Assembly: GCF_051020985.1 (NCBI RefSeq)
Contig: NW_027475145.1
Span: 868,001 to 932,000 of the forward strand
Direction of reading: 5' to 3'
DNA from: Nomia melanderi
Taxonomy: Eukaryota > Arthropoda > Insecta > Hymenoptera > Halictidae
DNA: 64,000 nucleotides
The notes beneath the pieces are model-generated. The model was not told the origin of the DNA, did no database searches, and was given only the letters and a program-made list of their open reading frames with translations. This document shows positions 13,060 through 26,889 of the stretch, one piece after another. Each line of letters begins with the position of its first letter. The first letter of the stretch is position 1. The position numbers and the translations under genes were made by a program.

Positions 13060-14290
13060 GAGATATCAGCAGATATATATTGGATTTTTCACTGACCCTG
13101 AGTGACCGGCCCCATGAGACGGTAGTTTTCTCGGCCCCTGGTGGTCCGATGTCGTTCCCGCTGCACGGATTCATGCGCCAGGGCCTCCTGCAGATAATTC
13201 ACTTTTGTTTATTGCGCTATCTCTTATAGCACCCGAGATATCACCAGATATATATTGGATTTTTCACTGACACTGAGTGACCGGCCCCATGAGACGGTCG
13301 TTTTCTCGGCCCCTGGTGGTCCGAGGTCGTTCCCGCTGCACAGATTCATGCGCCAGGGCCTCCTGCAGATAATTCACTTTGGTTTATTGCGCTATCTCTA
13401 ATAGCACCCGAGATATCACCAGATATATATTGGATTTTCCCCTGACCCTGAGTGTCCGGCCCCATGAGACTGTGGTTTTCTCGGCCCCTGGTGGTCCGAG
13501 GTCGTCCCCGCTGCACAGGTTCATGCGCCAGGGCCTCCTGCAGATAATTCACTTTGGTTTATTGCGCTATCTGTAATAGCACCCGAGATATCACCAGATA
13601 TATATTGGATTTTTCACTGACCCTGAGTGTCCGGCCCCATGAGACGGTCGTTCTCTCGGCCCCTGGTGGTCCGAGGTCATTCCCGCTGCACAGATTCATG
13701 CGCCAGGGCCTCCTACAGACAATGCTCTTTGATTTATTGCGCTATCTGTAATAGCACCCGAGATATCACCAGATATATATTGGATTTTACCCTGACCCTG
13801 AGTGTCCGGCCCCATGAGACGGTCGTTGTCTCGGCCCCTGGCGGTCCGAGGACCTTCCCGCTGCACAGATTCATGCGCCAGGGCCTCCTACAGGTAATGC
13901 ACTTTGATTTATTGCGCTATCTGTAATAGCACCCGAGATATCACCAGATCTATATTGGATTTTCCCCTGACCCTGAGTGTCCGGCCCCATGAGACTGTGG
14001 TTTTCTCGGCCCCTGGTGGTCCGAGGTCGTTCCCGTTGCACAGATTCATGCGCCAGGGCCTCTTGCAGATAATTCACTTTGGTTTATTGCGCTATCGGTA
14101 ATAGCCCCCGAGATATCACCAGATCTATATTGGATTTTCCCCTGACCCTGAGTGTCCGGCCCCATGAGACTGTGGTTTTCTCGGCCCCTGGTGGTCCGAG
14201 GTCATTCCCGTTGCACAGATTCATGCGCCAGGGCCTCCTGCAGATAATTCACTTTGGTTTATTGCGCTATCTCTAATAGCACCCGAGATA
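13060..14290. repeat. Block shared with 17085-18315 (offset 4,025 bp)
   Basis: Seven monomers (end of H, I, J, C, B, A1, A2) match a block 23 monomers downstream. Shared private marks are CACTGACACTGAGTGACC in class I and TAATAGCCCCCG in A2 (about 14101 and 18126). Only isolated differences were seen: CTTTTGTTT versus CTTTGGTTT at 13207/17232, and ACTTTGG versus ACATTGG at 13378/17403. Confidence 0.8.
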
Positions 14291-17248
14291 TCAGCAGATA
14301 TATATTGGATTTTTCACTGACCCTGAGTGTCCGGCCCCATGAGACGGTCGTTCTCTCGGCCCCTGGTGGTCCGAGGTCGTTCCCGCTGCACAGATTCATG
14401 CGCCAGGGCCTCCTACAGACAATGCACTTTGATTTATTGCGCTATCTGTAATAGCACCCGAGATATCACCAGATATATATTGGATTTTACCCTGACCCTG
14501 AGTGTCCGGCCCCATGAGACGGTCGTTGTCTCGGCCCCTGGCGGTCCGAGGACCTTCCCGCTGCACAGATTCATGCGCCAGGGCCTCCTACAGGTAATGC
14601 ACTTTGATTTATTGCGCTATCTGTAATAGCACCCGAGATATCACCAGACCTATATTGGATTTTCCCCTGACCCTGAGTGTCCGGCCCCATGAGACTGTGG
14701 TTTTCTCGGCCCCTGGTGGTCCGAGGTCGTTCCCGTTGCACAGATTCATGCGCCATGGCCTCTTGCAGATATTTCACTTCGGTTTATTGCGCTATCGGTA
14801 ATAGCACCCGAGATATCACCAGATCTATATTGGATTTTCCCCTGACCCTGAGTGTCCGGCCCCATGAGACTGTGGTTTTCTCGGCCCCTGTTGGTCCGAG
14901 GTCATTCCCGTTGCACAGATTCATGCGCCAGGGCCTCCTGCAGATAATTCACTTTGGTTTATTGCGCTATCTCTAATAGCACCCGAGATATCACCAGATA
15001 TATATTGGATTTTTCACTGACCCTGAGCGTCCGGCCCCATGAGACGGTCGTTTTCTCGGCCCCTGGTGGTCCGAGGTCGTTCCCGCTGCACAGGTTCATG
15101 CGCCAGGGTCTCCTACAGACAATGCACTTTGATTTATTGCGCTATCTGTAATAGCACCCGAGATATCACCACATATATATTGGATTTTTCACTGACCCTG
15201 AGTGTCCGGCCCCATGAGACGGTGGTTTTCTCGGTCCCTGGTGTTCCGAGGTCGTTCCCGCTGCACAGATTCATGCGCCAGGGCCTCCGACAGACAATGC
15301 ACTTTGATTTATTGCGCTATCTCTAATAGCACCCGAGATATCACCAGATATATATTGGATTTTCCCCTGACCCTGAGTGTCCGGCCCCATGAGACTGTGG
15401 TTTTCTCGGCCCCTGGTGGTCCGAGGTCGTTCCCGCTGCACAGATTCATGCGCCAGGGCCTCCTACAGACAATGCACTTTGATTTATTGCGCTATCTCTA
15501 ATAGCACCCGAGATATCACCAGATATATATTGGATTTTCCCCTGACCCTGAGTGTCCGGCCCCATGAGACTGTGGTTTTCTCGGTCCCTGGTGTTCCGAG
15601 GTCGTTCCCGCTGCACCGATTCATGCGCCAGGGCCTCCTACAGACAATGCACTTTGATTTATTGCGCTATCTCTAATAGCACCCGAGATATCACCAGATA
15701 TATATTGGATTTTCCCCTGACCCTGAGTGTCCGGCCCCATGAGACTGTGGTTTTCTCGGCCCCTGGTGGTCCGAGGTCGTTCCCGTTGCACAGATTCATC
15801 CGCCAGGGCCTCCTGCAGATAACTCACTTTGGTTTATTGCGCTATCTCTAATAGCACCCGAGATATCAGCAGATATATATTGGATTTTTCACTGATCCTG
15901 AGTGACCGGCCCCATGAGACGGTAGTTTTCTCGGCCCCTGGTGGTCCGAGGTCGTTCCCGTTGCACAGATTCATGCGCCTGGGCCTCCTGCAGATAACTC
16001 ACTTTGGTTTATTGCGCTATCTCTAATAGCACCCGAGATATCAGCAGATATATATTGGATTTTTCACTGACCCTGAGTGACCGGCCCCATGAGACGGTAT
16101 TTTTCTCGGCCCCTGGTGGTCCGAGGTCGTTCCCGCTGCACGGATTCATGCGCCAGGGCCTCCTGCAGATAATTCACTTTGGTCTATTGCGCTATCTCAA
16201 ATAGCACCCGAGATATCACCAGATATATATTGGATTTTCCCCTGACCCTGAGTGTCCGGCCCCATGAGACTGTGGTTTTCTCGGCCCCTGGTGGTCCGAG
16301 GTCGTTCCCGCTGCACAGATTCATGCGCCAGGGCCTCCTACAGACAATGCACTTTGATTTATTGCGCTATCTGTAATAGCACCCGAGATATCACCAGACC
16401 TATATTGGATTTTCCCCTGACCCTGAGTGTCCGGCCCCATGAGACTGTGGTTTTCTCGGCCCCTGGTGGTCCGAGGTCGTTCCCGTTGCACAGATTCATG
16501 CGCCAGGGCCTCTTGCAGATAATTCACTTTGGTTTATTGCGCTATCGGTAATAGCACCCGAGATATCAGCAGATATATATTGGATTTTTCACTGACCCTG
16601 AGTGACCGGCCCCATGAGACCGTAGTTTTCTCGGCCCCTGGTGGTCCGATGTCGTTCCCGCTGCACGGATTCATGCGCCAGGGCCTCCTGCAGATAATTC
16701 ACTTTGGTTTATTGCGCTATCTCTAATAGCACCCGAGATATCACCAGATATATATTGGATTTTTCACTGACCCTGAGCGTCCGGCCCCATGAGACGGTCG
16801 TTTTCTCGGCCCCTGGTGGTGCGAGGTCGTTCCCGCTGCACAGGTTCATGCGCCAGGGCCTCCTACAGACAATGCACTTTGATTTATTGCGCTATCTCTA
16901 ATAGCACCCGAGATATCACCAGATATATATTGGATTTTCCCCTGACCCTGAGTGTCCGGCCCCATGAGACTGTGGTTTTCTCGGCCCCTGGTGGTCCGAG
17001 GTCGTTCCCGCTGCACAGATTCATGCGCCAGGGCCTCCTACAGACAATGCACTTTGATTTATTGCGCTATCTCTAATAGCACCCGAGATATCAGCAGATA
17101 TATATTGGCTTTTTCACTGACCCTGAGTGACCGGCCCCATGAGACGGTAGTTTTCTCGGCCCCTGGTGGTCCGATGTCGTTCCCGCTGCACGGATTCATG
17201 CGCCAGGGCCTCCTGCAGATAATTCACTTTGGTTTATTGCGCTATCTC
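13224..17248. repeat. HOR interval of 23 monomers
   Basis: It begins I-J-C-B-A1-A2 (13224-14273), then a CAGCAG/C-like unit, B, A1, A2, D, E (14274-15323), L and G units (15324-15848), the block shared with 5.4-6.2 kb, an A-like unit with AGACCT instead of AGATCT (16396), H, D and a second H, and ends at the class-I landmark 17249. Confidence 0.7.
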
Positions 17249-18150
17249 TTATAGCACCCGAGATATCACCAGATATATATTGGATTTTTCACTGACACTG
17301 AGTGACCGGCCCCATGAGACGGTCGTTTTCTCGGCCCCTGGTGGTCCGAGGTCGTTCCCGCTGCACAGATTCATGCGCCAGGGCCTCCTGCAGATAATTC
17401 ACATTGGTTTATTGCGCTATCTCTAATAGCACCCGAGATATCACCAGATATATATTGGATTTTCCCCTGACCCTGAGTGTCCGGCCCCATGAGACTGTGG
17501 TTTTCTCGGCCCCTGGTGGTCCGAGGTCGTCCCCGCTGCACAGGTTCATGCGCCAGGGCCTCCTGCAGATAATTCACTTTGGTTTATTGCGCTATCTGTA
17601 ATAGCACCCGAGATATCACCAGATATATATTGGATTTTTCACTGACCCTGAGTGTCCGGCCCCATGAGACGGTCGTTCTCTCGGCCCCTGGTGGTCCGAG
17701 GTCATTCCCGCTGCACAGATTCATGCGCCAGGGCCTCCTACAGACAATGCTCTTTGATTTATTGCGCTATCTGTAATAGCACCCGAGATATCACCAGATA
17801 TATATTGGATTTTACCCTGACCCTGAGTGTCCGGCCCCATGAGACGGTCGTTGTCTCGGCCCCTGGCGGTCCGAGGACCTTCCCGCTGCACAGATTCATG
17901 CGCCAGGGCCTCCTACAGGTAATGCACTTTGATTTATTGCGCTATCTGTAATAGCACCCGAGATATCACCAGATCTATATTGGATTTTCCCCTGACCCTG
18001 AGTGTCCGGCCCCATGAGACTGTGGTTTTCTCGGCCCCTGGTGGTCCGAGGTCGTTCCCGTTGCACAGATTCATGCGCCAGGGCCTCTTGCAGATAATTC
18101 ACTTTGGTTTATTGCGCTATCGGTAATAGCCCCCGAGATATCACCAGATC

Positions 18151-20950
18151 TATATTGGATTTTCCCCTGACCCTGAGTGTCCGGCCCCATGAGACTGTGG
18201 TTTTCTCGGCCCCTGGTGGTCCGAGGTCATTCCCGTTGCACAGATTCATGCGCCAGGGCCTCCTGCAGATAATTCACTTTGGTTTATTGCGCTATCTCTA
18301 ATAGCACCCGAGATATCACCAGATATATATTGGATTTTTCACTGACCCTGAGCGTCCGGCCCCATGAGACGGTAGTTTTCTCGGCCCCTGGTGGTCCGAG
18401 GTTGTTCCCGCTGCACAGGTTCATGCGCCAGGGTCTCCTACAGACAATGCACTTTGATTTATTGCGCTATCTGTAATAGCACCCGAGATATCACCACATA
18501 TATATTGGATTTTTCACTGACCCTGAGTGTCCGGCCCCATGAGACGGTGGTTTTCTCGGTCCCTGGTGTTCCGAGGTCGTTCCCGCTGCACAGATTCATG
18601 CGCCAGGGCCTCCTACAGACAATGCACTTTGATTTATTGCGCTATCTGTAATAGCAGCCGAGATATCACCAGATATATATTGGATTTTTCCCTGACCCTG
18701 AGTGTCCGGCCCCATGAGACTGTGGTTTTCTCGGCCCCTGGTGGTCCGAGGTCGTTCCCGCTGCACAGATTCATGCGCCAGGGCCTCCTACAGACAATGC
18801 ACTTTGATTTATTGCGCTATCTCTAATAGCACCCGAGATATCACCAGATATATATTGGATTTTCCCCTGACCCTGAGTGTCCGGCCCCATGAGACTGTGG
18901 TTTTCTCGGCCCCTGGTGGTCCGAGGTCGTTCCCGTTGCACAGATTCATCCGCCAGGGCCTCCTGCAGATAACTCACTTTGGTTTATTGCGCTATCTCTA
19001 ATAGCACCCGAGATATCAGCAGATATATATTGGATTTTTCACTGACCCTGAGTGTCCGGCCCCATGAGACGGTCGTTCTCTCGGCCCCTGGTGGTCCGAG
19101 GTCGTTCCCGCTGCACAGATTCATGCGCCAGGGCCTCCTACAGACAATGCACTTTGATTTATTGCGCTACCTGTAATAGCACCCGAGATATCACCAGATA
19201 TATATTGGATTTTACCCTGACCCTGAGTGTCCGGCCCCATGAGACTGTGGTTTTCTCGGCCCCTGGTGGTCCGAGGTCGTTCCCGCTGCACAGATTCATG
19301 CGCCAGGGCCTCCTACAGACAATGCACTTTGATTTATTGCGCTATCTCTAATAGCACCCGAGATATCACCACATATATATTGGATTTTCCCCTGACCCTG
19401 AGTGTCCGGCCCCATGAGACTGTGGTTTTCTCGGCCCCTGGTGGTCCGAGGTCGTTCCCGTTGCACAGATTCATCCGCCAGGGCCTCCTGCAGATAACTC
19501 ACTTTGGTTTATTGCGCTATCTCTAATAGCACCCGAGATATCACCAGATATATATTGGATTTTCCCCTGACCCTGAGTGTCCGGCCCCATGAGACTGTGG
19601 TTTTCTCGGCCCCTGGTGGTCCGAGGTCATTCCCGTTGCACAGATTCATGCGCCAGGGCCTCCTGCAGATAATTCACTTTGGTTTATTGCGCTATCTCTA
19701 ATAGCACCCGAGATATCACCAGATATATATTGGATTTTTCACTGACCCTGAGCGTCCGGCCCCATGAGACGGTAGTTTTCTCGGCCCCTGGTGGTCCGAG
19801 GTTGTTCCCGCTGCACAGGTTCATGCGCCAGGGTCTCCTACAGACAATGCACTTTGATTTATTGCGCTATCTGTAATAGCACCCGAGATATCACCACATA
19901 TATATTGGATTTTTCACTGACCCTGAGTGTCCGGCCCCATGAGACGGTGGTTTTCTCGGTCCCTGGTGTTCCGAGGTCGTTCCCGCTGCACAGATTCATG
20001 CGCCAGGGCCTCCTACAGACAATGCACTTTGATTTATTGCGCTATCTGTAATAGCAGCCGAGATATCACCAGATATATATTGGATTTTTCCCTGACCCTG
20101 AGTGTCCGGCCCCATGAGACTGTGGTTTTCTCGGCCCCTGGTGGTCCGAGGTCGTTCCCGCTGCACAGATTCATGCGCCAGGGCCTCCTACAGACAATGC
20201 ACTTTGATTTATTGCGCTATCTCTAATAGCACCCGAGATATCACCAGATATATATTGGATTTTCCCCTGACCCTGAGTGTCCGGCCCCATGAGACTGTGG
20301 TTTTCTCGGCCCCTGGTGGTCCGAGGTCGTTCCCGTTGCACAGATTCATCCGCCAGGGCCTCCTGCAGATAACTCACTTTGGTTTATTGCGCTATCTCTA
20401 ATAGCACCCGAGATATCAGCAGATATATATTGGATTTTTCACTGACCCTGAGTGTCCGGCCCCATGAGACGGTCGTTCTCTCGGCCCCTGGTGGTCCGAG
20501 GTCGTTCCCGCTGCACAGATTCATGCGCCAGGGCCTCCTACAGACAATGCACTTTGATTTATTGCGCTATCTGTAATAGCACCCGAGATATCACCAGATA
20601 TATATTGGATTTTACCCTGACCCTGAGTGTCCGGCCCCATGAGACTGTGGTTTTCTCGGCCCCTGGTGGTCCGAGGTCGTTCCCGCTGCACAGATTCATG
20701 CGCCAGGGCCTCCTACAGACAATGCACTTTGATTTATTGCGCTATCTCTAATAGCACCCGAGATATCACCACATATATATTGGATTTTCCCCTGACCCTG
20801 AGTGTCCGGCCCCATGAGACTGTGGTTTTCTCGGCCCCTGGTGGTCCGAGGTCGTTCCCGTTGCACAGATTCATCCGCCAGGGCCTCCTGCAGATAACTC
20901 ACTTTGGTTTATTGCGCTATCTCTAATAGCACCCGAGATATCACCAGATA
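18151..20950. repeat. Tandem 1,400-bp duplication (8 monomers, two copies)
   Basis: Copy 1 about 18151-19550 and copy 2 about 19551-20950 match in class order and private variants (GACGGTAGTTTTC in D; CACCACATA in the last G). Position 18150 is C (AGATCT) and 19550 is A (AGATAT); GTCATTCCCG is shared from 18229/19629. The breakpoint therefore lies at 19551-19628, inside one monomer. The only internal difference noted is CTACCTG versus CTATCTG at about 19170/20570. Confidence 0.8.
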
Positions 20951-21628
20951 TATATTGGATTTTCCCCTGACCCTGAGTGTCCGGCCCCATGAGACTGTGG
21001 TTTTCTCGGCCCCTGGTGGTCCGAGGTCGTTCCCGTTGCACAGATTCATCCGCCAGGGCCTCCTGCAGATAACTCACTTTGGTTTATTGCGCTATCTCTA
21101 ATAGCACCCGAGATATCAGCAGATATATATTGGATTTTTCACTGACCCTGAGTGTCCGGCCCCATGAGACGGTCGTTCTCTCGGCCCCTGGTGGTCCGAG
21201 GTCGTTCCCGCTGCACAGATTCATGCGCCAGGGCCTCCTACAGACAATGCACTTTGATTTATTGCGCTATCTGTAATAGCACCCGAGATATCACCAGATA
21301 TATATTGGATTTTACCCTGACCCTGAGTGTCCGGCCCCATGAGACTGTGGTTTTCTCGGCCCCTGGTGGTCCGAGGTCGTTCCCGCTGCACAGATTCATG
21401 CGCCAGGGCCTCCTACAGACAATGCACTTTGATTTATTGCGCTATCTCTAATAGCACCCGAGATATCACCAGATATATATTGGATTTTCCCCTGACCCTG
21501 AGTGTCCGGCCCCATGAGACTGTGGTTTTCTCGGCCCCTGGTGGTCCGAGGTCGTTCCCGTTGCACAGATTCATCCGCCAGGGCCTCCTGCAGATAACTC
21601 ACTTTGGTTTATTGCGCTATCTCTAATA
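20229..21628. repeat. Tandem 700-bp duplication (4 monomers, two copies)
   Basis: About 20229-20928 and 20929-21628 match with offset 700 bp: G, a CAGCAG C-like unit, an ordinary unit, G. One noted difference is CACCACATA versus CACCAGATA (about 20770/21470). It sits on top of copy 2 of the 1,400-bp duplication, so it arose at or after that event. Confidence 0.75.
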
Positions 21629-21798
21629 GCACCCGAGATATCAGCAGATATATATTGGATTTTTCACTGACCCTGAGTGACCGGCCCCATGAGACGGTAG
21701 TTTTCTCGGCCCCTGGTGGTCCGAGGTCGTTTCCGCTGCACGGATTCATGCGCCAGGGCCTCCTGCAGATAATTCACTTTGGTTTATTGCGCTATCTC

Positions 21799-24423
21799 TT
21801 ATAGCACCCGAGATATCACCAGATATATATTGGATTTTTCACTGACCCTGAGTGACCGGCCCCATGAGACGGTCGTTTTCTCGGCCCCTGGTGGTCCGAG
21901 GTCGTTCCCGCTGCACAGATTCATGCGACAGGGCCTCCTGCAGATAATTCACTTTGGTTTATTGCGCTATCTCTAATAGCACCCGAGATATCACCAGATA
22001 TATATTGGATTTTCCCCTGACCCTGAGTGTCCGGCCCCATGAGACTGTGGTTTTCTCGGCCCCTGGTGGTCCGAGGTCGTCCCCGCTGCACAGGTTCATG
22101 CGCCAGGGCCTCCTGCAGATAATTCACTTTGGTTTATTGCGCTATCTGTAATAGCACCCGAGATATCACCAGATATATATTGGATTTTTCACTGACCCTG
22201 AGTGTCCGGCCCCATGAGACGGTCGTTCTCTCGGCCCCTGGTGGTCCGAGGTCAATCCCGCTGCACAGATTCATGCGCCAGGGCCTCCTACAGACAATGC
22301 TCTTTGATTTATTGCGCTATCTGTAATAGCACCCGAGATATCACCAGATATATATTGGATTTTACCCTGACCCTGAGTGTCCGGCCCCATGAGACGGTCG
22401 TTGTCTCGGCCCCTGGCGGTCCGAGGACCTTCCCGCTGCACAGATTCATGCGCCAGGGCCTCCTACAGGTAATGCACTTTGATTTACTGCGCTATCTGTA
22501 ATAGCACCCGAGATATCACCAGATCTATATTGGATTTTCCCCTGACCCTGAGTGTCCGGCCCCATGAGACTGTGGTTTTCTCGGCCCCTGGTGGTCCGAG
22601 GTCGTTCCCGTTGCACAGATTCATGCGCCAGGGCCTCTTGCAGATAATTCACTTTGGTTTATTGCGCTATCGGTAATAGCACCCGAGATATCACCAGATC
22701 TATATTGGATTTTCCCCTGACCCTGAGTGTCCGGCCCCATGAGACTGTGGTTTTCTCGGCCCCTGGTGGTCCGAGGTCATTCCCGTTGCACAGATTCATG
22801 CGCCAGGGCCTCCTGCAGATAATTCACTTTGGTTTATTGCGCTATCTCTAATAGCACCCGAGATATCACCAGATATATATTGGATTTTTCACTGACCCTG
22901 AGCGTCCGGCCCCATGAGACGGTCGTTTTCTCGGCCCCTGGTGGTCCGAGGTCATTCCCGTTGCACAGATTCATGCGCCAGGGCCTCCTGCAGATAATTC
23001 ACTTTGGTTTATTGCGCTATCTCTAATAGCACCCGAGATATCACCAGATATATATTGGATTTTTCACTGACCCTGAGCGTCCGGCCCCATGAGACGGTCG
23101 TTTTCTCGGCCCCTGGTGGTCCGAGGTTGTTCCCGCTGCACAGGTTCATGCGCCAGGGTCTCCTACAGACAATGCACTTTGATTTATTGCGCTATCTGTA
23201 ATAGCACCCGAGATATCACCACATATATATTGGATTTTTCACTGACCCTGAGTGTCCGGCCCCATGAGACGGTGGTTTTCTCGGTCCCTGGTGTTCCGAG
23301 GTCGTTCCCGCTGCACAGATTCATGCGCCAGGGCCTCCTACAGACAATGCACTTTGATTTATTGCGCTATCTGTAATAGCACCCGAGATATCACCACATA
23401 TATATTGGATTTTTCACTGACCCTGAGTGTCCGGCCCCATGAGACGGTGGTTTTCTCGGTCCCTGGTGTTCCGAGGTCGTTCCCGCTGCACAGATTCATG
23501 CGCCAGGGCCTCCTACAGACAATGCACTTTGATTTATTGCGCTATCTGTAATAGCAGCCGAGATATCACCAGATATATATTGGATTTTTCCCTGACCCTG
23601 AGTGTCCGGCCCAATGAGACTGTGGTTTTCTCGGCCCCTGGTGGTCCGAGGTCGTTCCCGCTGCACAGATTCATGCGCCAGGGCCTCCTACAGACAATGC
23701 ACTTTGATTTATTGCGCTATCTCTAATAGCACCCGAGATATCACCAGATATATATTGGATTTTCCCCTGACCCTGAGTGTCCGGCCCCATGAGACTGTGG
23801 TTTTCTCGTTCCCTGGTGTTCCGAGGTCGTTCCCGCTGCACAGATTCATGCGCCAGGGCCTCCTACAGACAATGCACTTTGATTTATTGCGCTATCTGTA
23901 ATAGCACCCGAGAAATCACCAGATATATATTGGATTTTCCCCTGACCCTGAGTGTCCGGCCCCATGAGACTGTGGTTTTCTCGGCCCCTGGTGGTCCGAG
24001 GTCGTTCCCGCTGCACAGATTCATGCGCCAGGGCCTCCTACAGACAATGCACTTTGATTTATTGCGCTATCTCTAATAGCACCCGAGATATCACCAGATA
24101 TATATTGGATTTTCCCCTGACCATGAGTGTCCGGCCCCATGAGACTGTGGTTTTCTCGGCCCCTGGTGGTCCGAGGTCGTTCCCGTTGCACAGATTCATC
24201 CGCCAGGGCCTCCTGCATATAACTCACTTTGGTTTATTGCGCTATCTCTAATAGCACCCGAGATATCAGCAGATATATATTGGATTTTTCACTGACCCTG
24301 AGTGACCGGCCCCATGAGACGGTAGTTTTCTCGGCCCCTGGTGGTCCGAGGTCGTTCCCGCTGCACGGATTCATGCGCCAGGGCCTCCTGCAGATAATTC
24401 ACTTTGGTTTATTGCGCTATCTC
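21799..24423. repeat. Expanded HOR unit, 15 monomers
   Basis: Order: I (21799), J, C, B, A1, A2, D-like with GTCATTCCCG (22849), D (23024), E (23199), E again (23374), F (23549), L (23724), an ordinary unit with GAGAAATC (23899), G (24074), H (24249). Compared with the 12-mer it has an extra D-like monomer, a duplicated E and an extra variable monomer. Confidence 0.8.
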
Positions 24424-26698
24424 TTATAGCACCCGAGATATCACCAGATATATATTGGATTTTTCACTGACCCTGAGTGACCGGCCCCATGAGACGGTCG
24501 TTTTCTCGGCCCCTGGTGGTCCGAGGTCGTTCCCGCTGCACAGATTCATGCGCCAGGGCCTCCTGCAGATAATTCACTTTGGTTTATTGCGCTATCTCTA
24601 ATAGCACCCGAGATATCACCAGATATATATTGGATTTTCCCCTGACCCTGAGTGTCCGGCCCCATGAGACTGTGGTTTTCTCGGCCCCTGGTGGTCCGAG
24701 GTCGTCCCCGCTGCACAGGTTCATGCGCCAGGGCCTCCTGCAGATAATTCACTTTGGTTTATTGCGCTATCTGTAATAGCACCCGAGATATCACCAGATA
24801 TATATTGGATTTTTCACTGACCCTGAGTGTCCGGCCCCATGAGACGGTCGTTCTCTCGGCCCCTGGTGGTCCGAGGTCAATCCCGCTGCACAGATTCATG
24901 CGCCAGGGCCTCCTACAGACAATGCTCTTTGATTTATTGCGCTATCTGTAATAGCACCCGAGATATCAACAGATATATATTGGATTTTACCCTGACCCTG
25001 AGTGTCCGGCCCCATGAGACGGTCGTTGTCTCGGCCCCTGGCGGTCCGAGGACCTTCCCGCTGCACAGATTCATGCGCCAGGGCCTCCTACAGGTAATGC
25101 ACTTTGATTTATTGCGCTATCTGTAATAGCACCCGAGATATCACCAGATCTATATTGGATTTTCCCCTGACCCTGAGTGTGCGGCCCCATGAGACTGTGG
25201 TTTTCTCGGCCCCTGGTGGTCCGAGGTCATTCCCGTTGCACAGATTCATGCGCCAGGGCCTCCTGCAGATAATTCACTTTGGTTTATTGCGCTATCTCTA
25301 ATAGCACCCGAGATATCACCAGATATATATTGGATTTTTCACTGACCCTGAGCGTCCGGCCCCATGAGACGGTCGTTTTCTCGGCCCCTGGTGGTCCGAG
25401 GTCATTCCCGCTGCACAGATTCATGCGCCAGGGCCTCCTGCAGATAATTCACTTTGGTTTATTGCGCTATCTCTAATAGCACCCGAGATATCACCAGATA
25501 TATATTGGATTTTTCACTGACCCTGAGCGTCCGGCCCCATGAGACGGTCGTTTTCTCGGCCCCTGGTGGTCCGAGGTTGTTCCCGCTGCACAGGTTCATG
25601 CGCCAGGGTCTCCTACAGACAATGCACTTTGATTTATTGCGCTATCTGTAATAGCACCCGAGATATCACCACATATATATTGGATTTTTCACTGACCCCG
25701 AGTGTCCGGCCCCATGAGACGGTGGTTTTCTCGGTCCCTGGTGTTCCGAGGTCGTTCCCGCTGCACAGATTCATGCGCCAGGGCCTCCTACAGTCAATGC
25801 ACTTTGATTTATTGCGCTATCTGTAATAGCAGCCGAGATATCACCAGATATATATTGGATTTTTCCCTGACCCTGAGTGTCCGGCCCAATGAGACTGTGG
25901 TTTTCTCGGCCCCTGGTGGTCCGAGGTCGTTCCCGCTGCACAGATTCATGCGCCAGGGCCTCCTACAGACAATGCACTTTGATTTATTGCGCTATCTCTA
26001 ATAGCACCCGAGATATCACCAGATATATATTGGATTTTCCCCTGACCCTGAGTGTCCGGCCCCATGAGACTGTGGTTTTCTCGTTCCCTGGTGTTCCGAG
26101 GTCGTTCCCGCTGCACAGATTCATGCGCCAGGGCCTCCTACAGACAATGCACTTTGATTTATTGCGCTATCTGTAATAGCAGCCGAGATATCACCAGATA
26201 TATATTGGATTTTTCCCTGACCCTGAGTGTCCGGCCCCATGAGACTGTGGTTTTCTCGGTACCTGGTGGTCCGAGGTCGTTCCCGCTGCACAGATTCATG
26301 CGCCAGGGCCTCCTACAGACAATGCACTTTGATTTATTGCGCTATCTCTAATAGCACCCGAGATATCACCAGATATATATTGGATTTTCCCCTGACCCTG
26401 GGTGTCCGGCCCCATGAGACTGTGGTTTTCTCGGCCCCTGGTGGTCCGAGGTCGTTCCCGTTGCACAGATTCATCCGCCAGGGCCTCCTGCAGATAACTC
26501 ACTTTGGTTTATTGCGCTATCTCTAATAGCACCCGAGATATCAGCAGATATATATTGGATTTTTCACTGACCCTGAGTGACCGGCCCCATGAGACGGTAG
26601 TTTTCTCGGCCCCTGGTGGTCCGAGGTCGTTCCCGCTGCACGGATTCATGCGCCAGGGCCTCCTGCAGATAATTCACTTTGGTTTATTGCGCTATCTC
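24424..26698. repeat. HOR unit, 13 monomers
   Basis: Order: I (24424), J, C, B with ATCAACAG (24949), one A monomer joining A1 and A2 features (25124, GTGTGCGGCCCC), D-like (25299), D (25474), E (25649), F (25824), L (25999), F-like (26174), G (26349), H (26524). Single A and doubled D make it 2,275 bp. Confidence 0.8.
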
Positions 26699-26889
26699 TT
26701 ATAGCACCCGAGATATCACCAGATATATATTGGATTTTTCACTGACCCTGAGTGACCGGCCCCATGAGACGGTCGTTTTCTCGGCCCCTGGTGGTCCGAG
26801 GTCGTTCCCGCTGCACAGATTCATGCGCCAGGGCCTCCTGCAGATAATTCACTTTGGTTTATTGCGCTATCTCTAATAGCACCCGAGAT

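Larger units (their letters stand above)
7449..13223. repeat. Expanded HOR interval, 33 monomers
   Basis: From the class-I landmark at 7449 to the next at 13224 is 5,775 bp. The core order starts I-J-C-B (7449-8148) but is then repeated in parts: C-B at 8324/8499, A1-A2-D-E-F at 8674-9548, then two rounds of C-like, B, A1, A2 (9549-10948), D-E (10949-11298), GTGACCGG units (11474, 11649), C-B-A1 (11824-12348), F-like and G units, B, H, I. It looks like several unit fragments joined by internal duplications. Confidence 0.7.
17249..21798. repeat. HOR interval of 26 monomers
   Basis: The order starts I-J-C-B-A1-A2-D-E-F-G (17249-18998). The block D-E-F-G plus two C-like/ordinary units is then repeated by a 1,400-bp duplication and a further 700-bp one. 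It ends G (21449), H (21624), then class I at 21799. Extra G monomers (TTCATCCGCC) accumulate here because each duplication carried one. Confidence 0.75.
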
